Below, piece after piece: positions 7,104-14,978 of a stretch of 64,000 bases of DNA. The DNA is from UBA668 sp039796575 (lineage in GTDB: Bacteria; Actinomycetota; Acidimicrobiia; Acidimicrobiales; Ilumatobacteraceae): positions 1 to 64,000 of the forward strand of contig JBDKJP010000101.1 in assembly GCA_039796575.1 (NCBI GenBank), written 5' to 3'. A program made the translations under genes and the position numbers. Every line of letters begins with the position of its first letter. The first letter of the stretch is position 1. The notes under the pieces are model-generated. The model had not been told where the DNA came from. It saw nothing but the letters and a program-made list of their open reading frames with translations, and made no database searches.

Positions 7104-8642
7104 ATGTCCCGACGGATCGAAATCGAGCTCACCAGCACGCGGCCTGATGGCACGTGGACGTGGCGAGCCGCAGGTGCTCAGAAGCCCAAGGGCGTGCTCG
7201 ACGGCGCGCTCCTCCCTGCGGGTGCCGCAGTCGGGATGGTGTTGAAGGCCGACGCGGAGGCCGACTTCGAGGGGATGACCATCGTGGCCGTGCAGGCCAC
7301 GAAGGAGAAGGCCGGCAAGTCGGGCCTCCTCGAGCTCATCCCGAGCGACAAGCCGTTCGAGGCCGTCACCCAGCAGCTCGCCCGCAAGGAGCGCAGCGAC
7401 CGTGGTGACCGCCGCGACCGTGGCGATCGTCGTGATCGCGGCGACCGTCCCGATCGTCCCCGCGGCGACCGTCCGCCCCGTGGCGACGGCGACCGTGGTC
7501 CCCGTGGCGACCGTCCGCCGCGTGGCGACGGCGAGCGTGGTCCCCGCCCCGATCGTGGCCCGCGCCCCGATCGCAAGCCCCGTTTCCAGGCACCGCCCGA
7601 GCTGCCGCAGCGCCCGAAGGCGAAGCGCCTCAAGCCCGGCCGTGCCCACCGCAACGCCGTGCTCGCCGAGCTGCCCGAGGCACAGCGTGCCGTGGCCGAG
7701 CGTGCACTGGCCGGTGGCATCCCCGCCGTGCGCGCCGCGGTGAACGAGCAGAACCAGCGGCTGCGCGCCGAGGGCAAGGAAGAGATCCCCGCGGCGGGCC
7801 TGCTGGCCATCGCCGAGCAGCTCCTGCCGAAGCTGCGCGTCGCCGAGTGGCTCGACCGCGCCGATGCGGCCAAGGCCGATCTGGAAGAGCTCGACCTGCG
7901 CGACCTGCGGAGCGTGGTGGCCGCCGCCGAGGACCCCATGGTCGCCCGCGACGAGGCCACTCGCGACCTCGCCACCGAGTTGAAGGACGCGCTCGTGGTG
8001 AAGCAGGAGAAGGAGCTGAACCTGTGGTTCGGCGACATCGACGCCGCCATCGGTGTGGGCCGTGTGGTCCGTGCGTTGAAGCTGTCGTCGCAGCCGCCGA
8101 AGGCCGGCATCCGCTTCCCCGCCGAGCTCGCCACGAAGCTGGCCGAGGCCGCGACGGCGAACCTCACCACCGATGCGCTCCCCGACCGCTGGGTCGCCGT
8201 GCTCGAGGCCGTGGCGTTCAGCCCGGTCCGTGCGCAGGTCACCCCTGCCGCCCCGCCCGCGCAGACCAACGACGAGCTGCTCGCCACGGTGAAGCGCCTC
8301 GGCTCGCTGCTGCCGCAGGTCGCTGCGCTGTTCGGCATCACCGTCGACCCGAAGGCCGCACCGGCCAAGCCGCTGCGCCCCACCAAGCCGGCCCCGGCGA
8401 AGAAGGCGGCCCCCAAGCCGCCGGCCGCGCCGAAGCCCGCCGCACCGGCCGCCGAGGCTGCTGCTGAGGCTCCGGCCGAGGCCCCTGCGGAGGCCCCGGT
8501 CGCCGAGGAGGCGCCGGCCGCCGAGCCGGTCGTCGAGGCGGCTCCGGTCGTCGAGGAGGCCACGCCCGTGGCCGAGGCCCCGGCCGACGAGGCACCTGCG
8601 GTCGACGAGTCGGCAACTGCCGACGAGCCCAGCGCCGACTGA
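7104..8642 (+). CDS. RGD/RG-rich protein of unknown function
   Basis: I do not recognise this 512-residue protein. Four parts are visible. Residues 1-95 look like a small beta-rich domain with a positively charged end. Residues 97-160 are a low-complexity RGD/RRD/PRGD tract resembling RNA-binding RG-rich tails. Residues about 165-395 are charged and mostly helical. Residues 396-512 are a Lys/Pro/Ala stretch that turns into a disordered acidic Ala/Pro/Glu tail. No enzyme motif, signal peptide or membrane segment is seen. Basic RG repeats with an acidic tail suggest nucleic-acid or ribosome association, an inference only. The start follows TACCGT by eight bases. Confidence 0.85.
   Translation: MSRRIEIELTSTRPDGTWTWRAAGAQKPKGVLDGALLPAGAAVGMVLKADAEADFEGMTIVAVQATKEKAGKSGLLELIPSDKPFEAVTQQLARKERSDRGDRRDRGDRRDRGDRPDRPRGDRPPRGDGDRGPRGDRPPRGDGERGPRPDRGPRPDRKPRFQAPPELPQRPKAKRLKPGRAHRNAVLAELPEAQRAVAERALAGGIPAVRAAVNEQNQRLRAEGKEEIPAAGLLAIAEQLLPKLRVAEWLDRADAAKADLEELDLRDLRSVVAAAEDPMVARDEATRDLATELKDALVVKQEKELNLWFGDIDAAIGVGRVVRALKLSSQPPKAGIRFPAELATKLAEAATANLTTDALPDRWVAVLEAVAFSPVRAQVTPAAPPAQTNDELLATVKRLGSLLPQVAALFGITVDPKAAPAKPLRPTKPAPAKKAAPKPPAAPKPAAPAAEAAAEAPAEAPAEAPVAEEAPAAEPVVEAAPVVEEATPVAEAPADEAPAVDESATADEPSAD
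7392..7580 (+). repeat. in-frame tandem repeat coding RGD/RRD units
   Basis: Short units built around the codons for Arg-Gly-Asp-Arg repeat imperfectly across about 190 bases without breaking the reading frame. They encode the basic low-complexity tract of the 7104-8642 protein and may vary in number between strains. Confidence 0.7.
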
Positions 8643-8679
8643 CGCCCCTCACGGTTCTTCCGGCGCCCCGGCGCGCCAC

Positions 8680-8685
8680 TACCGT
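8680..8685 (+). promoter_or_regulatory. leaderless-type -10 (TACCGT) of crotonase 2
   Basis: TACCGT is followed by seven bases and the ATG at 8693; there is no ribosome-binding site in between. Confidence 0.5.
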
Positions 8686-8692
8686 CGGCACC

Positions 8693-9478
8693 ATGTCCGA
8701 CATCGTGAAGTACGAGACCCAGGGCCGCATCGCGGTCATCACGCTCAACCGCCCCGAGGCGCGCAACGCCGTCAACGGTGACGTCGCCAGCGCCATGGAG
8801 GCGGCGATCGACCAGATGGAAGCCGACCCCGACATCTGGGTGGGCATCATCACCGCGAACACCGAGGGCCAGGAGAAGCCCGTGTTCTGCGCGGGTGCCG
8901 ACCTGAAGGCCATCAACTCCGGACAGGCCGGCGGCCTGAGCACCAAGAAGGGCGGCTTCGCCGGGTTCGTGTACCGCGACCGCAAGAAGCCGGTCATCGT
9001 GGCCGTCGACGGTCTGGCCACCGCGGGTGGGTGCGAGATCGTGCTCGCCGCCGACCTGGTGGTGTGCACCACCCGTTCGTCCTTCGGCCTCGCCGAGGTG
9101 AAGCGCAACCTCATCGCCGGTGCCGGCGGTCTGTTCCGCCTCCCCCGTGCCATCGGCCAGGCAGCGGCCATGGAGGCCATTCTCACGGGCGATCCCATCC
9201 CCGGTGAGCGTGCGTACCACCTCGGCCTCGTGAGCCGCCTGGTGGAGCCCGGCAAGGCCCTCGAGGAGGCCCTCGAGTTGGCCGGCAAGATCTGCACGAG
9301 CGCCCCGCTCGCCGTGTGGGCGAGCCGCAAGGTGGTGCTCGCCGCGGCCTACGCCGACGACGCGACGCTGATCGACATGACCAACGCCGAGTTCGCCGGC
9401 ATCATGGCCAGCGAGGACACCAAGGAAGGCCTGACCGCCTTCATCGAGAAGCGCCCGCCGAACTGGCAGGGCAAGTAG
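8693..9478 (+). CDS. enoyl-CoA hydratase/isomerase family protein (crotonase 2)
   Basis: This 261-residue crotonase begins with the usual ITLNRPEARNAV. It has the oxyanion-hole segments FCAGADLKA (about 63-71) and DGLATAGGCEIVLAADL, with the Glu after GGC typical of true hydratases. The C-terminus EKRPPNWQGK is a family hallmark. It probably hydrates enoyl-CoA in fatty acid or branched-chain catabolism. It stands alone, transcribed from its own TACCGT element, and abuts the convergent GNAT gene with no spacer. Confidence 0.93.
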   Translation: MSDIVKYETQGRIAVITLNRPEARNAVNGDVASAMEAAIDQMEADPDIWVGIITANTEGQEKPVFCAGADLKAINSGQAGGLSTKKGGFAGFVYRDRKKPVIVAVDGLATAGGCEIVLAADLVVCTTRSSFGLAEVKRNLIAGAGGLFRLPRAIGQAAAMEAILTGDPIPGERAYHLGLVSRLVEPGKALEEALELAGKICTSAPLAVWASRKVVLAAAYADDATLIDMTNAEFAGIMASEDTKEGLTAFIEKRPPNWQGK

Positions 9479-9904
9479 TCACAGCTCGACGCTGACGACG
9501 ATCTTGCGGGCCTTGATGCCGGCCCGCTCGTAGAGGTTCTTCGTCTCGCGGTCGCCGGGGAGTGCCGTGCCTTCCAGCACGGTGCACCCGGCGACCCGGG
9601 CGGCATCGAGTGCCGCGGCCAGCAGTGCGTCGCCCAGCCCCAGCTCGCGGGCTTCGGGGTGCACGAACACCTGGCGCACCCGAGCGATGTGCCCCTCGTG
9701 GACGAGCTCGAGGTAGCCGAGCACGACGTCGTCGAGGGTGCCGACCCAGGCGCGCCCGATGGCGGCCGACCAGTCGGCCGGCGGTTCCTCGGCCAGGTGC
9801 GCGGCACCGCCGCGCTGGTGCTCCAGCGCGGCGCGTGCCTCGGTCTCGAGCGCCGTGACCTCGGCGATGTCGGCGTCGGTCAGGGGGCGGACGGCGTCGT
9901 GCAC
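9479..9904 (-). CDS. GNAT-family N-acetyltransferase
   Basis: The 141-residue protein is a compact GNAT domain. RVRQVFVHPEARELGLGDAL (about 76-95) contains strand beta4 and the acetyl-CoA loop in the form R-E-L-G-L-G. LYERAGIKARKIVVSVEL is the typical C-terminal end. The GTG start is favoured because GAGGGG lies just before it. It follows the DUF4193 gene by 13 bases and is probably co-transcribed. The substrate is unknown. Confidence 0.85.
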   Translation of the reverse strand: MHDAVRPLTDADIAEVTALETEARAALEHQRGGAAHLAEEPPADWSAAIGRAWVGTLDDVVLGYLELVHEGHIARVRQVFVHPEARELGLGDALLAAALDAARVAGCTVLEGTALPGDRETKNLYERAGIKARKIVVSVEL

Positions 9905-9917
9905 CCCTCGACCCCCG

Positions 9918-10406
9918 TCACTTGAACAGTGGGCACTCGTCGTCGCCCACCGGGCAGCCCGGTGCGCTCTGACGGACGAGCAGGAAGCAGCTCGGGCAGA
10001 GCTGTTCGTCGGCCCGCTTGGGTTGCAGCCGGTCGGCGGCGTCGCCCTTCTCCTCGGGCTCTTCCTCTTCGTTCTCGTCCTCGTCCTGTTCCGCGACGAG
10101 GCGGTCCTTGAGGATGGTGTCGAGGTCGGCTTCGACGTCGTCGGGGGCGAGCATGTCGTCGTCCTCGTCCTCGTCCTCGGACGTGACGGATCGACGGACC
10201 GGGCCGCTGGTGTCGTCCTCTTCTTCTTCCTCGTCGGCGACCAGCAGGTCGTCGTCATCGCCGAACTCGCCGTCCTCTTCGAGGTCGTCGGCGAGCTCGT
10301 CCTCGTCGAGGTCGGGATCGATCTCCGGGTCGAGGTCGCCCTCGTCCTCGGTCTCCCCCTCGAACTCCTCGTCGGGTTCTTCCATGTCGATGTCGTCGTC
10401 AGCCAT
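9918..10406 (-). CDS. DUF4193-like acidic zinc-ribbon protein
   Basis: The 162-residue protein is extremely acidic over about 130 residues (long Asp/Glu runs). It ends in a small cysteine domain, CPSCFLLV followed by CPVGDDECPLF, which matches the end of actinobacterial DUF4193 proteins (ADEFTC-x-x-CFLV). The four cysteines probably bind zinc. The function of the family is unknown. The ATG at 10406 is supported by AAGGAA just upstream and by a TAGTAT -10. A start seven codons upstream also exists but would swallow the ribosome-binding site. Confidence 0.85.
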   Translation of the reverse strand: MADDDIDMEEPDEEFEGETEDEGDLDPEIDPDLDEDELADDLEEDGEFGDDDDLLVADEEEEEDDTSGPVRRSVTSEDEDEDDDMLAPDDVEADLDTILKDRLVAEQDEDENEEEEPEEKGDAADRLQPKRADEQLCPSCFLLVRQSAPGCPVGDDECPLFK

Positions 10407-10443
10407 TCGCGTTCCTTGTCCCTGCAACCCAGTGAGGCCCGGG

Positions 10444-10449
10444 ATACTA
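10444..10449 (-). promoter_or_regulatory. -10 element (TAGTAT) of the DUF4193 gene
   Basis: TAGTAT on the minus strand sits about 40 bases before the ATG at 10406, leaving a leader of about 30 bases that contains AAGGAA. No clear -35 is seen. Confidence 0.45.
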
Positions 10450-10493
10450 GGCCGGAGGTCCCGTATGGTCGCACATCGGGAATGTGACAGCCG

Positions 10494-12092
10494 TCACTGA
10501 CTGCGTCGCGCCTCCGCCCGACGCTCCGATTCGAGCCGTTCCAGCTCCGGGGCCTCGGTGGTGAGGTGGGTCATGGCCGCCGCGACGGCCGTGTGACCGG
10601 CCTGTTCGGCGATGAGGCGGTGCATCTCGAGCACCACGCGGCGGTACGACGGGTGGCCCTGCGGCGACGACCGCAGTTCGAGCATGTGCATGGCCTCGCG
10701 GGCGTTGAACTGCATCGAGTAGCGCAGCCGGTAGGCCATCGAGACGGCGTACTGGGCCTGCTGCGGGAACTCGTCCTTGAGTGCGTCGAACAGCGAGGCC
10801 GAGCGGGCCATGGCGTCGTCGAACACGTCGGCGACGCCCGCCTCGTCGACCAGTTCGGGGCGCGTGTACCCGTGGTTGGGCGTGAGCGACTGCCAGTCGA
10901 TGGTGAGCATGCGGTGCCGCTGGAGGTCGCGGAAGGCGCCGTAGTCGGACAGCACGTCGAAGCGGTAGTCGACCCGCTCGAACGCTCGGCCGGGGCGGTG
11001 TCGGCGGTTCTCGCGGTCGCCGACGTAGGCCTTGATGAGCGCCAGCCGCTCGGTGGGGCCGAGGGTGCGCACGCGCTCGGCCAGCTGGTGCTCGGGCAGG
11101 TGCGCGAGCGGGTAGCAGATGGCCGTGAGGAGCTTGTTCTCGGCGTCGGCGTCGTAGTCGACGAGCGACACCTCGGGAGCGGCCTCGACGGGTGTGTCGC
11201 CGAACAGCGACTGCACCAGCTCGGAGGTGTGCTCGCGGGTGTTGCTGAGATAGTTCGACCAACGGCCACCGCGCTCGGCGATGTCGACGCGGCGCAGGAA
11301 GCTGGGGATGACCTTACGCAGCTCCTGCAGCATCAACTCGGCGTACTGGCGGGCCTCGGGCAGCGGATGGGCCCGCATGCGCACCAGCAGCGCCTCGAAC
11401 GCCTGGCCGGAGCCGTAGATGCCGACGTTGGAGAGCGCTGCGGCCGGCAGCACACCACGCACGGCGTCGAGCGCCTTGGCGCGGGTGGCCATGCGGTACA
11501 CGAAGTCGCTGTCGCCGTCGTGGCGCGGCACGGTGTCGCGCACGTGGTCGGTGACCCGGTTGAGCAGCAGCGTGTAGCTGTCGAACATGCGGTCCATGTC
11601 GCCGACGTAGCGGGTGCCGAACCGGCTGGAGAGCAGTGCCGGGTCGCGGTAGAACCGGTACCGCCCGCCGAGCCGGGCGTCGTAGGCGATGTAGCGCGTG
11701 CTCTGCTCGAGGTAGCTCATCAGGCGGCCCCACTCGAGCACCTTGGTGAGGATGTTCGAGGCCTGCTCGCACGCGAGGTGCACGCCGCCGAGCTGCGCCA
11801 CCGAGTCGTCGCCGTACTCGAAGAACACCTTCTCGTACAGCTCCTCGGCCCGTTCGAGGCCGATCGTGGCGTCGACCGAGGCGTCGCCCGCGATGTCGAG
11901 GTCGCCCACGAACTCGTCGAGGAACAGCCGTCGCAGGCTCTTCGGGCTGCGGCTGTAGCGCGCGAACAACGCGCCCTTGACCACTTCGGGCAGGTTCACC
12001 AACGCGAACACCGGACCGTCGAGGTTGGTGAAATACCTGCGGAGGATGTCTTCCTCGTCGGGCGTGAATTCCTCAGGGACGTACACCGTCAC
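10494..12092 (-). CDS. thyX: double-domain FAD-dependent thymidylate synthase (ThyX)
   Basis: At 532 residues this is about twice a normal ThyX (220-250), the flavin enzyme that makes dTMP from dUMP with methylenetetrahydrofolate. Two ThyX-like halves are visible. The first has GRLMSYLEQSTRY (122-134), which keeps the RxxSxxxxSxR part of the ThyX signature but has WG in place of RH. The second has a full RHR at 392-394 but Thr397 and Thr404 where the signature has Ser and Arg. A typical C-terminal FNAREAMHMLELRSSP follows (462-477). The GTG start follows TAGGAT by eight bases. ThyX active sites normally combine residues from several subunits, so the two halves may jointly build each site. Confidence 0.88.
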   Translation of the reverse strand: MTVYVPEEFTPDEEDILRRYFTNLDGPVFALVNLPEVVKGALFARYSRSPKSLRRLFLDEFVGDLDIAGDASVDATIGLERAEELYEKVFFEYGDDSVAQLGGVHLACEQASNILTKVLEWGRLMSYLEQSTRYIAYDARLGGRYRFYRDPALLSSRFGTRYVGDMDRMFDSYTLLLNRVTDHVRDTVPRHDGDSDFVYRMATRAKALDAVRGVLPAAALSNVGIYGSGQAFEALLVRMRAHPLPEARQYAELMLQELRKVIPSFLRRVDIAERGGRWSNYLSNTREHTSELVQSLFGDTPVEAAPEVSLVDYDADAENKLLTAICYPLAHLPEHQLAERVRTLGPTERLALIKAYVGDRENRRHRPGRAFERVDYRFDVLSDYGAFRDLQRHRMLTIDWQSLTPNHGYTRPELVDEAGVADVFDDAMARSASLFDALKDEFPQQAQYAVSMAYRLRYSMQFNAREAMHMLELRSSPQGHPSYRRVVLEMHRLIAEQAGHTAVAAAMTHLTTEAPELERLESERRAEARRSQ

Positions 12093-12100
12093 AGTCGGTC

Positions 12101-12106
12101 ATCCTA
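12101..12106 (-). promoter_or_regulatory. leaderless-type -10 (TAGGAT) of thyX
   Basis: TAGGAT on the minus strand precedes the GTG at 12092 by eight bases. Confidence 0.45.
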
Positions 12107-12139
12107 CGGGTGGCGTCACGGGCCGTGAGGGATGCCGGG

Positions 12140-13336
12140 TCAGTGAACCACCACGTCACGGGGCCTCTGGTCGAACTCGTCGCGCATCTGCTGGCGCAGC
12201 GCCTCCGAGGTCCAGAGGTCGACGACGGTCATGGCCATGGCCTTCGCGCCGTCGACGACGGCCTGATCGCCGGCGGGGCTGCCCGCGTACTCGGCGAAGT
12301 CGACGGTGTGGATGGGCACCCCGTCGGGGGCGACCTTGATCATCGGGTGGATCGACGGCACGAGGTAGCTGATGTTGCCCATGTCGGTGCTGCCGACCAC
12401 CTTGCGGCCGATGGCGGCGGGGTCGGCGACGGTGCGGCCGATGCGGGCGGCGTTGCGCACGTACGAGCCGACCATGGCCTGGTTGTCGACCATCTCGGCG
12501 TAGGTCTCCCCCACCCATGCGTGGTCCATGGTGCAGCCGCACGCCGTGGCGGCGGCCTCGAGCGTGGTGAACACGCGCTCCTTCAGCGGCTGCAGCGACG
12601 CGATGGTGCCGGACCGGATGTACCAGTCCATCGCGGCGTGCGCGGGCACGATGTTCGGCTTGTCGCCGCCCTTGGTGAAGATGCCGTGGATGCGTTCGTC
12701 GGGGCGGATGTGCTGGCGCATCGCCGCCACGTTCATGTACCCGAGCACGGCGGCGTCGAGGGCGTTGCGACCCTCCCACGGGGCGGCGGCGGCGTGCGCG
12801 GCCTTGCCGTGGTAGTCGACCTCGAGCTCCTGGATGGCGATGCAGTCCATGCGGATCAGGTCGGCGTCGGCGGGGTGCACCATCATCGCCGCGTCGATGC
12901 CCTCGAACGCGCCGGCGCGGGCCATCTTCACCTTGCCGCCGCCACCTTCCTCGGCCGGTGTGCCCATGATGCGGATGCGGCCGCCCGCCAGTTCGGCCAC
13001 GGCCGCGGCGGCGAGGCCGGCGCCGAGGCCGGCGGTGGCGATGACGTTGTGGCCGCAGGCGTGGCCGACGCCGGGCAGCGCGTCGTACTCGCAGAGCACG
13101 GCGATCGTGGGGCCGGTGCTGCCCGCCACCGCGTCGAACGCGGTACCGATGTCGTACGCGCCGCGCACCGGGGCGATGCCCTGCTCCTCGAGCAGGTCGG
13201 TGAGCAGCTGATGCGCGTAGTGCTCCTCGTAGTTCAGCTCGGGGTGCGCATGGATGGCGCGGCTGGCGTGCACCAACCGTGGTGCGAGCGCGTCCACCCG
13301 GTCGCACACGGCCTGCTTCAGTGCTTCGACGTCCAT
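12140..13336 (-). CDS. M20-family amidohydrolase/peptidase
   Basis: This 398-residue metal-dependent hydrolase is of the IAL/hippurate hydrolase or p-aminobenzoyl-glutamate hydrolase (AbgB-like) type. HPELNYEEHYA near the N-terminus, ALPGVGHACGHN (about 87-98) with metal-binding Cys/His, and GTPAEEGGGG (about 124-133) with the catalytic Glu pair are all present. HAAAAPWEGRNALDA marks the dimerisation-domain insertion. It would hydrolyse an N-acyl or amide bond in the cytoplasm. AAGGGA upstream supports the ATG. It follows the alcohol dehydrogenase-like gene by 14 bases in one operon. Confidence 0.9.
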   Translation of the reverse strand: MDVEALKQAVCDRVDALAPRLVHASRAIHAHPELNYEEHYAHQLLTDLLEEQGIAPVRGAYDIGTAFDAVAGSTGPTIAVLCEYDALPGVGHACGHNVIATAGLGAGLAAAAVAELAGGRIRIMGTPAEEGGGGKVKMARAGAFEGIDAAMMVHPADADLIRMDCIAIQELEVDYHGKAAHAAAAPWEGRNALDAAVLGYMNVAAMRQHIRPDERIHGIFTKGGDKPNIVPAHAAMDWYIRSGTIASLQPLKERVFTTLEAAATACGCTMDHAWVGETYAEMVDNQAMVGSYVRNAARIGRTVADPAAIGRKVVGSTDMGNISYLVPSIHPMIKVAPDGVPIHTVDFAEYAGSPAGDQAVVDGAKAMAMTVVDLWTSEALRQQMRDEFDQRPRDVVVH

Positions 13337-13350
13337 TCGGGGTCCCTTCG

Positions 13351-14343
13351 TCAGTGTTCGTCGTGCAGGAGCACGATCTTGCCCAGTTGCTCGCCCTGTT
13401 CGAGGCGGGCGAGTGCGTCCACGTACTCCTCGAGGCGGTAGGTGCGGTCGACGTGCACGTCGACGCCCTGTGCGACGAGCTCGGTGACCTCGTCGAACTC
13501 CGAGTAGCTGCCCATCGTGCTGCCGATGATCTCGTACTGCTTGAAGAACAGCCGGGGCAGGTTGAGCTCCACCTTCGGACCGGACGTGCCGCCACACACC
13601 ACCAGCCGGCCGCCGGGGTTGAGCGAGCGCACCGACTGCTCCCAGGTGGCGGGGCCGACGCTCTCGATGACGACGTCGGCCTCCACCGGCCAGCGGTCGA
13701 GCGCACTGTCGTGCACCTCGTGCGCGCCCATCGCGAGCGCCTCGGCGCGCTTGGCGGCGCTGCGACTGGTGGCGACCACACGGCAGCCCATCCGCAGCGC
13801 CAGCGCGAGTGCCGCGCACGACACGCCGGAGCCGATGCCGACCACGAGCACGGTCTCCCCTGCCTGCACGCGGGCACGGCGCAGCATGCGATAGGCGGTG
13901 AGGTACGCGAGCGGGTAGGCGGCGCACTCCTCCCACGACCGACCCGCGGGTCGGGGGCGCACGTTGCGGGCGGGCGCGGTGGCGTAGGTGCAGTGGCCGC
14001 CCCAGCAGTGCTCGCCGTAGATCTGGAAGCCGGGGCCCATCGGGCTGTTGTTGCCCCAGCGGACGATGTCCTCGACCGGCGACACGCCGGGGTTCACCAC
14101 GACTTCGTCGCCGACCGCGACGGTGGTGACCGCGGACCCGACCTCGTGCACCACGCCGGCGACGTCGCAGCCGGGCACGTGCGGGAGCGGTGGCTTCGGC
14201 AGGCCACGAGTGACCCACAGGTCCATGTGGTTGAGCGCACTGGCGACCACGCGGATGCGCACCTCGTCGGCGGCCAGCTCGGGCGGGTCGACGTGACCCA
14301 TCCGGTAGCTCCCGGGCGACTCGTCGAGGATCCACGCCTGCAT
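13351..14343 (-). CDS. MDR-family alcohol dehydrogenase-like oxidoreductase
   Basis: The 330-residue medium-chain dehydrogenase/reductase has an N-terminal GroES-like domain (HVPGCDVAGVV at about 55-65, GDEVVVNPG) and a Rossmann domain with VLVVGIGSGVSCAALALA as the NAD(P) loop. The typical GHE motif is replaced by GCD. The structural zinc Cys cluster is reduced to the two cysteines of GEHCWGGHC, so it may bind one zinc or none, like quinone oxidoreductases. TAGGGT seven bases upstream supports the ATG. It is the first gene of a two-gene unit with the M20 amidohydrolase. The substrate is unknown. Confidence 0.88.
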   Translation of the reverse strand: MQAWILDESPGSYRMGHVDPPELAADEVRIRVVASALNHMDLWVTRGLPKPPLPHVPGCDVAGVVHEVGSAVTTVAVGDEVVVNPGVSPVEDIVRWGNNSPMGPGFQIYGEHCWGGHCTYATAPARNVRPRPAGRSWEECAAYPLAYLTAYRMLRRARVQAGETVLVVGIGSGVSCAALALALRMGCRVVATSRSAAKRAEALAMGAHEVHDSALDRWPVEADVVIESVGPATWEQSVRSLNPGGRLVVCGGTSGPKVELNLPRLFFKQYEIIGSTMGSYSEFDEVTELVAQGVDVHVDRTYRLEEYVDALARLEQGEQLGKIVLLHDEH

Positions 14344-14350
14344 GTCGTGG

Positions 14351-14356
14351 ACCCTA
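14351..14356 (-). promoter_or_regulatory. leaderless-type -10 (TAGGGT) of the dehydrogenase operon
   Basis: TAGGGT on the minus strand precedes the ATG at 14343 by seven bases. Confidence 0.5.
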
Positions 14357-14363
14357 GTGCGAC

Positions 14364-14978
14364 CTATGCGTAGAGCGTGAGGGCGTCGGGGAGGACGGTG
14401 ACGGTGAGGTCGCGAACGTCGCCGCAGCGGACGCCGTCGATCCACAACGGCATCGGTCGGTCGAACCGGTGGTGCCACTCCCCCGTGCTGCGCATCTCGA
14501 GCTGCGGGTGCGGCAAGTGGGTGCCGGAGCGGGCGCGCGACCGTGCCTGGTGTCGGGCCCGGAGCGGCATGGCGGGGTCGACGCGCAGCACGTCGACACG
14601 ACCGTCGTTGGGGTGCGACCGCGGGGCCACGTCGTACGCGCCGAGGTACTGCGCGTTCATGGCGAGCACCACCTCGCCACGCCACCACGATCGCCGCACC
14701 ACGACGTGTGCGAGCGCGAGGTGCTCGCGGTCGTCGGCCCGCACCTGCAGCAGGTCGACCGGCGCCTTCACGAGCGTGCCGTCGAACCGGCCGGGTGTGC
14801 CGCCGCCGAGCGTGCGCGCCATGTCGCCGCGCTGTACACCGATCGGCCCCAGGGGTCGACCCGCCTCGCGTTGCAGTTCGAGCGAACGGGATGCCCCACG
14901 GTCGGAGTCGGGCGACTCCAACCCATCGGCGGGCACCTCGGCCGGCTCGCCCCAGGGCTCACCCTTGCGGATCGTCAC
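14364..14978 (-). CDS. orphan diacylglycerol kinase C-terminal-domain protein
   Basis: The 204-residue protein resembles only the accessory C-terminal domain of YegS/DgkB lipid kinases: LAMNAQYLGAYDVAPRSHPN (about 103-122), NDGRVDVLRVDP and a final strand VTVLPDALTLYA. The N-terminal catalytic DAGK domain with GGDGT is missing. It may act as a lipid-binding or regulatory partner, or be a remnant. The GTG start at 14978 lies 20 bases inside the 3' end of helY, so it is coupled to it. The fold call is by pattern, at moderate certainty. Confidence 0.65.
   Translation of the reverse strand: MTIRKGEPWGEPAEVPADGLESPDSDRGASRSLELQREAGRPLGPIGVQRGDMARTLGGGTPGRFDGTLVKAPVDLLQVRADDREHLALAHVVVRRSWWRGEVVLAMNAQYLGAYDVAPRSHPNDGRVDVLRVDPAMPLRARHQARSRARSGTHLPHPQLEMRSTGEWHHRFDRPMPLWIDGVRCGDVRDLTVTVLPDALTLYA

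Noticed and set aside
7392..7580. CRISPR-like or satellite repeat array
   Set aside because: Units are short, imperfect, without spacers, and multiples of three in one coding frame. It is a coding repeat for an RGD-rich tract.
9918..10406. Low-complexity artefact in the acidic Asp/Glu tract
   Set aside because: The frame continues into a conserved four-cysteine DUF4193-type end and has a promoter and ribosome-binding site.
10494..12092. Pseudogene or fusion artefact for the long thyX
   Set aside because: No stop or frameshift; both halves keep the core ThyX pattern and the junction is not repetitive. Composite active sites are a simpler reading.
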